Assembly (NCBI RefSeq): GCF_001591965.1 | Contig: NZ_BCVX01000006.1 | Coordinates: 223,818 to 287,817 of the forward strand | Reading direction: 5' to 3' | Origin: Lysinibacillus odysseyi 34hs-1 = NBRC 100172 | Lineage (GTDB): Bacteria > Bacillota > Bacilli > Bacillales_A > Planococcaceae | DNA: 64,000 nt | Translations under genes and position numbers: made by a program | In this document: positions 26,549-34,759 of the stretch, in pieces | Position numbering within the stretch: the stretch's first letter is position 1 | How the letters are laid out: every line of letters begins with the position of its first letter | The notes under the pieces: model-generated | The model's database searches: none | Seen by the model: the letters and a program-made list of their open reading frames with translations, nothing else | What the model was told of the DNA's origin: nothing

Positions 26549-27093
26549 ATCTTTTGGCTTATCTGAATCGAGAACGTTCTTGATTATATGGAGATCCTAT
26601 CATTAATTTTAAAGATATCCTTGCCCCATCTGATAAGCGATCTACCTAAGATAGCCGTTCATGCAAACTCCTGATTCTAACCACTGATCTTGTTACTAGT
26701 AATCGAATTTATTCTATTTTACATGTAAAATTAAAGGAAAACAGATGCTACCTTTACCGCAAAGAGCTTAGCCGCTACTCTAAGTATACTTATCTTGCCT
26801 TGTTTATTTCTCATCCTTAATTTCTTTGTATGCCAAAAAGGCTCACTCCTAACTCATAATTCAAGTTGGAAGAGCCTTTGAAAATTAATCATATGTGATT
26901 GTCTTTTTTTAAGTACATTACTTAAATTCTATTCATTGCTTAAGCTACTATTTTCCAGCCATTTTCTAGCTTCCTCATCTATTGGAATTATTCGGAAATT
27001 CATCCTATGAGGTACACTCATGAAAGTTACTAAAGAGGGTTACTCTTTTCAATGAGACTGCGTTCTCAAACTGTAATCATTTCTTAGTAACTA
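26549..27093. other. Decayed pre-toxin stretch with terminator
   Basis: 26549-26830 is degenerate arm-like DNA without a long frame. 26841-26880 is a hairpin (AAAGGCTC ... GAGCCTTT) with a T-run on the minus strand, not of family A or B. 26939-27004 is the pentapeptide relic listed separately; 27005-27093 shows nothing. Confidence 0.4.
26939..27004 (-). pseudogene. Pentapeptide-repeat immunity tail (relic)
   Basis: Reads FRIIPIDEEARKWLENSSLSNE stop, in the same register as IILTDEEAIKWLQNKSLDNE at the end of the 3137-3751 product. Everything upstream of these ~22 codons is lost. Confidence 0.55.
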
Positions 27094-27381
27094 CTAATTT
27101 TCATCAATTACTTGTATTCCTTTAACTTGAGCACGGTCATTAATCTCTTTGATTAAATTGTTTCTATAAACTGATATTGCTCCGTGTATTTCTCTTTCAC
27201 CATCTGCATCCATATATTCCGGAAATAAAATAAAATTTGTTTGATCCATTTTTTTTATTATATATTCATTTCCTTCAAATTCTCCACATCTGATATGATA
27301 GGAAGTTATAAAAGACATGATATCTTCATATAATTCCTGTGTATTAATTTCTGCCTGCAAAAATCCTTCTAAAACATTCAT
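27094..27381 (-). CDS. Immunity-type protein for the 27397 toxin
   Basis: A 95-residue acidic protein (MNVLEGFLQAEINTQELYE, FEGNEYIIKKMDQTNFIL, PEYMDADGEREIHGAISV). It starts 15 bases after the toxin stop. Family not recognised. Confidence 0.6.
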   Translation of the reverse strand: MNVLEGFLQAEINTQELYEDIMSFITSYHIRCGEFEGNEYIIKKMDQTNFILFPEYMDADGEREIHGAISVYRNNLIKEINDRAQVKGIQVIDEN

Positions 27382-27396
27382 AATAATCTCACCTTT

Positions 27397-27780
27397 CTAT
27401 TTTATGGGATAAGCAGATAACATGCCTCCAACTTCTGATAATACAACTTTAATTAAGTTTTCTCCCTTTGTTCCTATAGTTTTTCCAGCGTCAATTATTA
27501 CTGAATAACTCTGTTTTCCCATTTTAGTTAATCCATTATCTGTTATTGACTGGACTGTTCCGTTTTTCATTGAATCCTTCAATATTTGCTCGGCAGCACC
27601 TTTAGAATCTCCTAAAAACTTTGCTCCATTACCTTTAGTTGTTGATAAATGCTTTGGTTTGACATATGCATCATCAATATTAAATTTATCAACTACTTTT
27701 TTGCCTTGTTTAAAAATCTGATCAACAGCATCAACAGCCTTACCTGCATCCCTCGCAGCACCTGCAACATCCGCTTATCC
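27397..27780 (-). pseudogene. Orphan cassette: arm with 4-base deletion, BECR-like CT
   Basis: From about 27775 the frame is open: DVAGAARDAGKAVDAVDQ, HLSTTKGNGAKFLGDSKG, AAEQILKDSMKNGTVQSI, MGKQSYSVIIDAGKTIGTK, VVLSEVGGMLSAYPIK stop. The end resembles BECR-fold RNase toxins. Just upstream the arm lacks four bases (AGCC) present at about 47960, which shifts the frame. The toxin domain itself is undamaged. Confidence 0.65.
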
Positions 27781-27859
27781 AATAGCTTCGCAGGCTTAAA
27801 AAAACTATTTATATCCTTGTTCATCGCCACGAGCTTTGTCATTATCGTTTATTTAGTCA

Positions 27860-28045
27860 CTATTCCATACAAAAACTATCTCCTGCATGTAAAATGTCAT
27901 CTCGCCTAATTCTCACACTTTTCTTCCTAGAACCTGTTTACATAGAACTCCTTGATGGCCCAGCCTTCATGAGTTTTCGATTCTCAAACAAATCATTTTC
28001 TTATTGTCTCACACAAATATCAGCTGATTTAATATAAATTAAAGT
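27860..28045 (-). repeat. Conserved cassette spacer (downstream arm)
   Basis: About 185 bases between one family A terminator and the next arm. Near-identical spacers are at 31690-31862, 43040-43220, 50040-50208 and 51940-52108, and more diverged ones at 36330-36432 and 48700-48817. Landmarks are CTGCATGTAAAATGTCATC and AATATAAATTAAAG next to the terminator. Confidence 0.75.
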
Positions 28046-28078
28046 AAAAACCTTGAAAGGCATTCAGCCAATCAAGGT
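28046..28078 (-). terminator. Terminator, family A
   Basis: Minus strand ACCTTGATTGGC TGAAT GCCTTTCAAGGT then TTTTAC. Between it and the immunity gene at 28273 lies ~190 bases of another immunity relic also seen at 50242 and 54108. Confidence 0.75.
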
Positions 28079-28272
28079 GTTTGCTTGGAAATCAGGATTA
28101 ATCTCTCTTGATACAAAATATCATTATTTGTACCTCAAATTTAATCCATGTACTCCTCAGCAATTTGTATACTTTAAAATGGATCTTTAATTACTATCTT
28201 CCCTAGATCAAAGATATCAAGACTTTAAACATTGTAAGTTTGGATTTTACGGTATTCCACACTAGTGACAGA

Positions 28273-28695
28273 CTATTTAAATTTTTCCAAACTATAATAC
28301 GGATTAGAAATATTCTCGCCTACTTCCTCTATTGTTTCCTGTATTTCATCTAGGATTGATTTATCTATATCCTTATAATGTTCCAGTGATTCTTTTATTT
28401 TATTAAAGCAAATTTCTAGACCGAGATTTACTACAATAGAAAGAATAATATCTACTTCATCATAGGAATCTGTATTCCATAATCTAGAGAGAGTTCTATC
28501 AATATCATTTCGTATATCACTTCTTAATAACTCGTATGTCATAACTTGCCTGTCTGTTAATTGACTAAGGATTAATAAAAAACCATCTTTTTCTATTTTA
28601 TTATTTCTAAATTGATCTAATGCATTTTGAAACATTGATATTAGTGTTCCAGTTGGTATTCTATCAGGTAGATTCTCAATTTCATTTATATCCAT
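28273..28695 (-). CDS. Immunity protein of the Ntox30-like toxin, full-length copy
   Basis: A 140-residue helical protein: DINEIENLPDRIPTGTLIS, ILSQLTDRQVMTYELLRSD, LGLEICFNKIKESLEHYKD, EVGENISNPYYSLEKFK. It starts 3 bases after the toxin stop. The second copy at 33604-33894 lacks 44 internal residues. Confidence 0.7.
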   Translation of the reverse strand: MDINEIENLPDRIPTGTLISMFQNALDQFRNNKIEKDGFLLILSQLTDRQVMTYELLRSDIRNDIDRTLSRLWNTDSYDEVDIILSIVVNLGLEICFNKIKESLEHYKDIDKSILDEIQETIEEVGENISNPYYSLEKFK

Positions 28696-28698
28696 ATT

Positions 28699-29076
28699 TT
28701 ATTTCCCTTCTATTGGAATATGAACCTCATTTAAAGATTGATTTTTTGTCCATGTTCCGTCTGATTTTAGCTGTTTATTTCCGATTTTTATCTGTGCAGT
28801 CCATCTTGAACCTGATGCTGATCCTGGATATTTGCTTGCCGCTATAGGGTCTGGAGAATGCCATCGAATAATAGCCTTTTGTCCATCGGCAAGAGTAAAT
28901 TCATATTTTGCTCCATCAGTAATAGTATCGGTTGGTTTAAATGAATTTGGAATATTCGAAGGAATCATTGATTCCAAATTAGACATACTAATTTCTCCAT
29001 TTTTTAGTTGATTTTGAGCAGTATGTCTGGCCTGATCTCTGGTCTGATTCCCGATATTACCCGTACCCTTAGTTCT
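28699..29076 (-). CDS. Orphan toxin CT resembling polymorphic toxin type 30
   Basis: From the hinge (RTKGTGNIGNQTRDQAR) the frame is open to the stop. The domain reads IPSNIPNSFKPTDTITDGA, KYEFTLADGQKAIIRWHSP, SRWTAQIKIGNKQLKSDG, which I recognise as Ntox30-like, a predicted RNase toxin. An internal ATG (MSNLES) gives a 95-residue product; no arm is attached because an IS110 relic and spacer lie upstream. It is duplicated at 33898-34245. Confidence 0.7.
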   Translation of the reverse strand, partial: RTKGTGNIGNQTRDQARHTAQNQLKNGEISMSNLESMIPSNIPNSFKPTDTITDGAKYEFTLADGQKAIIRWHSPDPIAASKYPGSASGSRWTAQIKIGNKQLKSDGTWTKNQSLNEVHIPIEGK

Positions 29077-29184
29077 ATCTAAAGTTATACATTAGATAAG
29101 GTAACAGTTTAGTATCACCGCCACCTTTATCCATTAACTAGTTTTCGTCTTTACCTGTTCATGCATGATATATGCTGTCTAATT

Positions 29185-29480
29185 CTTCATCATGCCATAG
29201 ATGATATTAACCAGCCTTCTCATGATACATATAAGGGCTTGTTTATTCGTTTTCCCCTCTCATAGCTTTTTCTGATAGTACTCGTAAAATGCAGGATTAC
29301 GCGGTGTTTTCCTTCACTTACCTACTTGGACTTGTTGGACAGCTAGGTTGTAAAAAATATGATGAAGGTTTCTATTCCCTTGTTGACTTTTCTGATAAGT
29401 TTCTTTACCGCCCGAACCGAATAATACGGGGACGTTTCTTGCATAACGTGCAAGTCTATTAGAATTAGAAAAGTAGGAAG
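29185..29480 (-). mobile_element. IS110-family transposase relic (3' end)
   Basis: About 300 bases align by eye with the 3' part of the intact IS110-type gene (about 40740-41020), for example GTTGGACAGCTAGGTTGTAAA versus GCTGGACTGCTAGGTTGTAAA in the 3' half. The frame is broken. The remaining bases to 29690 hold no readable gene. Confidence 0.7.
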
Positions 29481-29693
29481 AAAGCGAAGGTAGACTATTC
29501 GAAGCTGGAAATAGCGGTATCTGATGATATTTTGGATATTTACTGATGGCGATCAGAAGTAATTAGGATATTCATTTTAAAATGATTTGGCTCTCTATAT
29601 AATTTGATTTAACATCATATAGGGATTACAAAGGGTACCTCTAATACCTGAATAAAAAGTGGTTTGTTCGGCATTGGGTAGCCCCGCGAAAAA

Positions 29694-29726
29694 GAAACCT
29701 TGAAAGGCATTTAGCCAACCAAGGTT
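29694..29726 (-). terminator. Terminator, family A
   Basis: Minus strand AACCTTGGTTGGC TAAAT GCCTTTCAAGGTTTC, 16 bases after the stop at 29743. Confidence 0.75.
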
Positions 29727-29742
29727 TTCTATTTAAACAATT

Positions 29743-30042
29743 CTATTTTGTTTTCACACCTTCTTTTATTTGCTCTACTAATTGAATTAACCACTGGAGC
29801 GGGGTTAATTCAATTGCTGGAAAATAAATTTCTGCATTATTTTGTATATTGTTTTCCTTTTCTTGTTTTGTTAATTCACTATTTAAAAATTCTTCACAAT
29901 GCTTTATTGTAACCATCAAACATTTTTTACTAGCTTCTTTTATAAACTCATCTAATGCTTGTTCAGGAGAACCGATATCTTGGTGGAATGTTCCACTTAA
30001 AAAATCTTCTAACTCCTCTAAGAAATCAAAACTTTCATCCAT
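29743..30042 (-). CDS. CDI immunity-like protein (FHQD type)
   Basis: A 99-residue helical acidic protein: FLEELEDFLSGTFHQDIGS then PEQALDEFIKEASKK and a helical end. The FHQD motif after a helix is typical of the contact-dependent growth inhibition immunity family seen with RNase-type CTs. It follows the RNase-A-like relic by 17 bases. Confidence 0.65.
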   Translation of the reverse strand: MDESFDFLEELEDFLSGTFHQDIGSPEQALDEFIKEASKKCLMVTIKHCEEFLNSELTKQEKENNIQNNAEIYFPAIELTPLQWLIQLVEQIKEGVKTK

Positions 30043-30059
30043 TTAAATTCCCCACTTTC

Positions 30060-30225
30060 TTATTTTTCTAGGTATCCCGTAAGAATAAAACTACCTTCCT
30101 TATCCTTTTTCAGTATAATCTTTGCTTTGGTAACATCTTCTACTACATCTGAGTCCCTTGATACACTTCTGCCAATTATCTCTCCATCTCCCTCGTATCT
30201 TAATGGTAATTGTGGGAGCTTTATT
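30060..30225 (-). pseudogene. CT end, RNase-A-like CDI toxin (relic)
   Basis: The frame reads LPQLPLRYEGDGEIIGRSV, SRDSDVVEDVTKAKIILKK, DKEGSFILTGYLEK stop. GRSVSRxS ... DVTxAxIxLKKD ... ILTGY is close to what I remember of the C-terminal half of the RNase-A-like CdiA-CT family. The N-terminal half and arm are gone. Confidence 0.55.
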
Positions 30226-30303
30226 TAACACCTATACTGTAAACCACAAATTCTCACAGTAAATATGGGTTGTCTTCCTAAAGTCGTATTGTTTTAACCA
30301 TAA

Positions 30304-30338
30304 CAAAAAACCTTGAAAGGTAGTTAGCCTATCAAGGT
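30304..30338 (-). terminator. Terminator, family A
   Basis: Minus strand ACCTTGATAGGC ... CCTTTCAAGGTTTTTT. About 150 bases separate it from the CdiI gene stop at 30491; that gap holds no clear gene. Confidence 0.75.
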
Positions 30339-30490
30339 GATAGTTAAATATTCAAAAAGTAATTTTATTCCTACTCCAAATTTAACATTTAACCCAAATA
30401 ATACTTCTTCTCACATATATACTAGTACTTTTGATTAATCTAAAATCTGGTAAATGTGTCTTAAAATATCTATTTCTTCTCCATCTTAAA

Positions 30491-30874
30491 TTATGATAAA
30501 TTTAATATTTCTTTTATTTCTTTTAAGGAAACTTCAACTCTTGTTCGATCTTGAGGGCGTCTTGTTAAATAGTCTTCCCCAGCCTCTGTTAAATATTGAA
30601 AAAATACATTTTCATCTACAATAGCATTTTCCTCAACTTCAGCCATAGGAGGTTGTATACTAAAGTTAACACCAGTTTCACCAAAATATCCCTCTTCTCC
30701 TGGCTTATATTCATTTGAAAAAATACAACATACTGGATCAATCCCAAAACCTTGTTTGTTTTTGAAATTTTCAATTGCTTCCATAAACTTCCTATCACCT
30801 ATTATTTTGTAATATAGACGCATCAACTCAACTTTTTCTGAAAATTCTTCAATAATAAAAACTTCCTCACTCAT
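30491..30874 (-). CDS. CdiI-type ribonuclease-toxin immunity protein
   Basis: Start placed at ATG 30874 (MSEEVFIIEEF) because AAAGGAG lies 8 bases upstream; the frame opens 3 codons earlier with GTG. Family marks: MEAIENFKNKQGFGIDPVC, EGYFGETGVNFSIQPP and a C-terminal RVEVSLKEIKEIL helix. It directly follows the CdiA-type toxin it should neutralise. Confidence 0.8.
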   Translation of the reverse strand: MSEEVFIIEEFSEKVELMRLYYKIIGDRKFMEAIENFKNKQGFGIDPVCCIFSNEYKPGEEGYFGETGVNFSIQPPMAEVEENAIVDENVFFQYLTEAGEDYLTRRPQDRTRVEVSLKEIKEILNLS

Positions 30875-30894
30875 AACAAACACTCCTTTAACAT

Positions 30895-31662
30895 TTAATC
30901 TAGAACTGGGAAGAAATTCGAAATCTCACCTGTATTTTTGTATCTAAATCCCATAAATTCTAATCTTTTCCCATTTACATTGACATACCCTTCTACCATA
31001 TTACTTGGTGACCTATCTCCACCTTGAATTATCCTATTATTACTAATACCTTCTTCCATTGCTTCCCTACCCAACTTTAATATCTGTTCATCAGAAAAAA
31101 CCTTTGGGTCATATACTGTCTTAGGATTCTTATACTCTTTCCACTGTCCAGTAAAGTTACCTTTTCCACCATTTTCTTTACTCAATCCATCATAAACAGG
31201 AAGCTTATATTTTACCTCATAAATTCCTGAAATATCAGGATGAGGCGTTTTAGTAACAGCTTGATTAATATCCTTAACTTGATTACCAAAGTTATCTAAA
31301 ATCAATTGTTCAAAGTTCTCAAGATTGTGACCACCCTTTATTCCAATATTCGGTTTTGCTTTAAAACCCTCCACTTCGGTTAAATGTGTATCATAACCCT
31401 TTTTAAAAGTAACATCTTTTACGGTACCCTTATCTACCGCCTTACCTGCATCCCTCGCAGCACCTGCAACGTCCCCTGCCTTATCCAATAGCTTCGTATG
31501 CTTAAAGAAGGTGAACCAGATAACCATTGATTTTTCAACTGCGGTATTCTCCGAATCCAGTATAGGTTTAATATCCTCTGTAAAGAAATCATACGCGGCC
31601 ATGGCATATGGCGCAAGCCTGTCCGGTGTACTCTGGCCATTACCGCCCAGCACCTTCCGCAT
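30895..31662 (-). CDS. Orphan MRKVLGG-arm toxin with CdiA-type nuclease CT
   Basis: 255 codons are open. Residues ~1-75 are the arm (MRKVLGGNGQSTPDRLAPY ... LLDKAGDVAGAARDAGKAV). The CT reads GFKAKPNIGIKGGHNLENF, HPDISGIYEVKYKLPVYDG, KTVYDPKVFSDEQILKLG, GFRYKNTGEISNFFPVLD, a CdiA-type RNase domain. Upstream the arm has one extra A relative to 19793 that removes the MTIYMQEVV start, so expression as it stands is doubtful. The arm is identical to that at 51669. Confidence 0.75.
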   Translation of the reverse strand: MRKVLGGNGQSTPDRLAPYAMAAYDFFTEDIKPILDSENTAVEKSMVIWFTFFKHTKLLDKAGDVAGAARDAGKAVDKGTVKDVTFKKGYDTHLTEVEGFKAKPNIGIKGGHNLENFEQLILDNFGNQVKDINQAVTKTPHPDISGIYEVKYKLPVYDGLSKENGGKGNFTGQWKEYKNPKTVYDPKVFSDEQILKLGREAMEEGISNNRIIQGGDRSPSNMVEGYVNVNGKRLEFMGFRYKNTGEISNFFPVLD

Positions 31663-31789
31663 ACCTTCATAGGTAATCCCTTCCTTCGAAAACTACCTCC
31701 TGCATGTAAAATGTCATCTCGCCTAATTCTCACACTTTTCTTCCTAGACAACTGTTTACATAGTACTCCTTGATGGTCCAGTCTTCATG
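31424..31789. repeat. 366-bp direct repeat, copy 1
   Basis: This stretch (arm from the hinge, start region and part of the spacer) reads identical by eye to 51669-52034. The neighbouring CT sequences differ completely. The identity starts at the hinge, at GTACCCTTATCTACC. Confidence 0.85.
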
Positions 31790-31862
31790 CGCTCTCGATT
31801 CTCAAACAAATCATCTTCTTATTGTCTCACTCAAATATCAGTTGATTTAATATAAATTAAAG

Positions 31863-31897
31863 AAAAAACCTTGAAAGGCATTTAGCCAATCAAGGTT
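31863..31897 (-). terminator. Terminator, family A
   Basis: Minus strand AACCTTGATTGGC TAAAT GCCTTTCAAGGTT TTTTC, 8 bases after the stop at 31905. Confidence 0.8.
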
Positions 31898-31904
31898 ATA
31901 ACAA

Positions 31905-32408
31905 TTAATTATTAGTGATTATATAGCATACATTAAACAATATTTTTTTATTTTTTAAATCTTGAATAAAATTACTAAGTGATATAGTGCCTTGAATAAT
32001 CTCATAATCACCACCCTGATATCTAGCTAAAAACATTAAGGTATTACTTGGAGATTGTTTAATTAAAAATTCTAATATTGCTACAAACTCTTCCGAATAT
32101 TCTTTATGAATAACTAATGGAGTTAAGTTATAAATAACATCCTCATCGTCAATCCAAAAAGGAATAGGTAATTTTTCTGACTCTATTTCAAAATCAGAGG
32201 TACAAAGTAAAAATGCATTTTTAATCCCATTATCCTCTTTAACTAATGAGTACCAAATTCCTTTTGTTTGACTCATAAAATTCCATGTACAATCCAACCT
32301 CAAAACCATTTTATCGTCCACTTCATTTATTACTTCTATAAAAGAGAGAAATGGAATCGGTAATGGTTTATTTTGATTAACCACTAATATATTTATTTCA
32401 AATGACAT
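31905..32408 (-). CDS. Immunity-type protein for the 32423 toxin
   Basis: Start set at ATG 32408 (MSFEINILVVNQNKPL), 14 bases after the toxin stop and behind AAAGGTGATAG; the frame itself opens within the toxin gene. 167 residues, beta-rich, with WNFMSQTKGIWYSLVKED and SPSNTLMFLARYQGGDYE. Family not recognised. Confidence 0.6.
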   Translation of the reverse strand: MSFEINILVVNQNKPLPIPFLSFIEVINEVDDKMVLRLDCTWNFMSQTKGIWYSLVKEDNGIKNAFLLCTSDFEIESEKLPIPFWIDDEDVIYNLTPLVIHKEYSEEFVAILEFLIKQSPSNTLMFLARYQGGDYEIIQGTISLSNFIQDLKNKKILFNVCYIITNN

Positions 32409-32422
32409 AGCTATCACCTTTC

Positions 32423-32716
32423 TTACGGTAGAAAATCGTTTATATTCCAATTAGTATCAAACGAAGTCTTTCCATTTCTAGACATTACTCTGATTGTACC
32501 ATCTGAACTTAGATGAATATCAGGATTATTACCCACTTTTTTCATAGAGTCTTTATACGGAGAGTTTTTATTGGTAAGGTCTTTAACTATATCCTGTTTC
32601 ACTTGGTGGAACTCCCCTTTCTTCAAGTCAAACTTCCTCTCTATTTCTTTAGCTGAGTAGTTTTTAAAATCTTTACCCGTACCCTTATATCCAGACAATA
32701 GGATTGTATAGAACAT
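32423..32716 (-). CDS. Orphan toxin CT, unassigned
   Basis: 97 codons beginning just upstream of the hinge (YKGTGKDFKNYSAKEIE), then RKFDLKKGEFHQVKQDI, KKVGNNPDIHLSSDGTI, SRNGKTSFDTNWNINDFLP. I recall similar CTs in other toxin families but cannot give a number. The arm is replaced by a hairpin at 32730, so it is an unexpressed orphan. Confidence 0.6.
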   Translation of the reverse strand: MFYTILLSGYKGTGKDFKNYSAKEIERKFDLKKGEFHQVKQDIVKDLTNKNSPYKDSMKKVGNNPDIHLSSDGTIRVMSRNGKTSFDTNWNINDFLP

Positions 32717-32729
32717 TTATAAAAAACAC

Positions 32730-32766
32730 AAACCACAATACAAGCGCCTAGCTCACATTGTGGTTT
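32730..32766 (-). terminator. Hairpin terminator abutting an orphan CT
   Basis: AAACCACAAT ... ATTGTGGTTT with T-runs on both strands. It lies where the pre-toxin arm should be, 14 bases before the CT frame, and should block read-through into the CT. Confidence 0.7.
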
Positions 32767-32934
32767 ATTGATTATATTGTAAGTTCTGCTGATAGGATTG
32801 AAAATAAAATATCTGGATAAATTATTATGTGTCTAGCTTTCTTTGAAGATATAGACAATGAGTTTGCGTCTACTGCTAACTCTAATCTATACGCATTAAT
32901 CAACATCAATTATCTAAAAGGAAGATTATTTTTA

Positions 32935-33591
32935 CTACAAACTATATTCTAGCTCATAGATTAAATTTTGTACCATTTTTATATTTTCACTTTTTAATAA
33001 TTGTGGATTTAATACTGATACAAAGCTTAATAACTTTTGTGCATTTATGAGTGTCTCTTTTACAAAGATATCTATATCAGTTAAACTTTCTTTCCAACTC
33101 GAATATCTAAATTCTTTATGAGGTTCATAGATAAATAAATCTAGAATTAAATCTCTTTCGATGTCTTCTACTAAGCTAACACATACTTGATTTTCTTGTC
33201 CTATAAATTCGAACCACCAATTTGCACTATCCGGAATTCGATATGCCACATAATTATACTCTTTAATTTTTTGAGCTAACATCAATAAATCAATGAATCA
33301 CCTTATTAACCTTTCGTTACCAAAGGGACAATCATCAAAAAACATTCCATATTTATTACCATTAAAATTTAGCTCTATTATTCCTTCTATATCTTGTTTA
33401 GTAAAATCAAACTCTTCTGCAGACATTTTCTTTATTTCACCAAAATTATCACATGCTTTAAAAGAAATTGTAAAAATACCAACCACTCCTAATCTATTCT
33501 TTAATTTTAAGCCTTGGTATCTTTGATTAAGTGAAGATAGTAATCCAAGATCTGTTTTAACCGTTGGAAACTTGGCTGATGGGGATTTCAT
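32935..33591 (-). pseudogene. Immunity-type gene with one in-frame TGA
   Basis: Two open parts share one frame: 33591-33298 (MKSPSAKFPTVKTDLGLLS ... CPFGNERLIR) then TGA, then FIDLLMLAQKIKEYNYVAY ... NLIYELEYSL to 32935. Together they make a ~218-residue protein with an acidic beta-rich N-half and a helical C-half. A TTG or ATG right after the stop could restart the second half. Family not recognised. Confidence 0.6.
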
Positions 33592-33603
33592 TCTAGCAAC
33601 AAA

Positions 33604-33894
33604 TTATTTAAATTTTTCTAAACTATAATAAGGATTAGAGATATTCTCACCTACTTCGTCATAGGAATCTGTATTCCATAATTGAGAGAGAGTTATATCT
33701 ATATCATTTCTTATATCACTTCTTAATAACTCATATGTCATAACTTGCCTTTCTATTAGTTGACTAAGGATTAATAAAAAACTATCTTTTTCAATTTTAT
33801 TGTTTTTAAATTGATCTAATGCATTCTGAAACAATGATATTAATGTTCCAGTTGGAATTCTATCAGGTAGATTCTCAATTTCATTGATATCCAT
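33604..33894 (-). CDS. Immunity protein of the Ntox30-like toxin, internally deleted copy
   Basis: 96 residues, nearly the same as the 28273-28695 product but lacking 44 internal residues, so RLWNTDSYDEV joins GENISNPYYSLEKFK. The parent has CTACTTC repeats at 28320 and 28452, exactly 132 bases apart, that explain the deletion. Protection activity is doubtful. Confidence 0.7.
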   Translation of the reverse strand: MDINEIENLPDRIPTGTLISLFQNALDQFKNNKIEKDSFLLILSQLIERQVMTYELLRSDIRNDIDITLSQLWNTDSYDEVGENISNPYYSLEKFK

Positions 33895-33897
33895 ATT

Positions 33898-34245
33898 TTA
33901 TTTCCCTTCTATTGAAATATGAACTTCATTTAAAGATTGATTTTTTGTCCATGTTCCGTCTGATTTTAACTGTTTATTTCCGATTTTTATCTGGGCGGTC
34001 CATCTCGAACTTGATGCTGATCCTAGATATTTGCCTGCCGCTATAGGGTCTGGTGAATGCCATCGAATAATCGCCTTTTGTCCATCGGCAAGAGAAAATT
34101 CATATTTTGCTCCCTCAGTAATAATATCAGTTGGTTTAAATGAATGTGGAATATACAAAGGAATCTTTGATTCCAAACTAGACATATTAACATCTCCATT
34201 TTTCATTAGATTTTGAGCAATATGTCTGACCGGATCCCTAGTCAT
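33898..34245 (-). CDS. Orphan toxin CT, second Ntox30-like copy
   Basis: 115 codons with SLESKIPLYIPHSFKPTDI, KYEFSLADGQKAIIRWHSP, IKIGNKQLKSDGTWTKNQ. Highly similar to 28699-29076. Upstream it joins a degenerate LXG arm (KNVLHP-like) with stops, so the hinge is lost and the domain is not fused to a working carrier. Confidence 0.7.
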   Translation of the reverse strand: MTRDPVRHIAQNLMKNGDVNMSSLESKIPLYIPHSFKPTDIITEGAKYEFSLADGQKAIIRWHSPDPIAAGKYLGSASSSRWTAQIKIGNKQLKSDGTWTKNQSLNEVHISIEGK

Positions 34246-34480
34246 GGATGAAGGACGTTCTTTACTTGTCCTACCATTTTTTCCTCATGTTAATGGCGCC
34301 TTTGCCTACCTTAGCTCCTACTCTGACAAGCTGCCCCCGGGAATAGCCACTAATTTTGGCGACATTGATTGGATTTACGCCGAAGACTTCTTCAATTCCG
34401 TCCTTACTATTAGAAATACCCAGCTAAAAGACTTCTCTCCCGATTATATACTTTTTAGGATTTCTCCTTCGTCAGCTTCA
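34246..34480 (-). pseudogene. LXG pre-toxin arm relic
   Basis: On the minus strand, broken frames correspond to the LXG segment from GVNPITG to VKNVLHP of the intact gene (about 55700-55930). Shifts and stops are frequent. A closely related relic is at 22060-22250. Confidence 0.6.
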
Positions 34481-34540
34481 GCGTTTTCTCAAAGAAACCT
34501 TTATCTTTTCACACTACGTGCATGAAGATATAAAAGTTTG

Positions 34541-34580
34541 AAAAAGCACTTGTCGTCTCTTATAGACAATCAAGTGCTTT
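34541..34580 (-). terminator. Terminator, family B
   Basis: Minus strand AAAGCACTTGATTGTCTA TAAG AGACGACAAGTGCTTTTTC, the best-preserved family B copy. Confidence 0.8.
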
Positions 34581-34759
34581 AAGTTTATAGATTTTCTAAG
34601 TTTATTAACATTCGCAAGTTTTATAAGGTTTTCTATTGTCTCAATTATTTAAGTCAGTGCAAAATAACCAATTAAGGTCGATAGAGTTACTTAAAAACCT
34701 CTGACCATTCCTTTATCCAAATCTCACAATGGAAGTTCAGCCCTCTTGCCGCCTAATTT

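Noticed and set aside
31434..31751. 105-codon frame identical to one at 51679-51996 as a conserved gene
   Set aside because: It is an alternate-frame reading of the duplicated arm; the real frame is the MRKVLGG arm.
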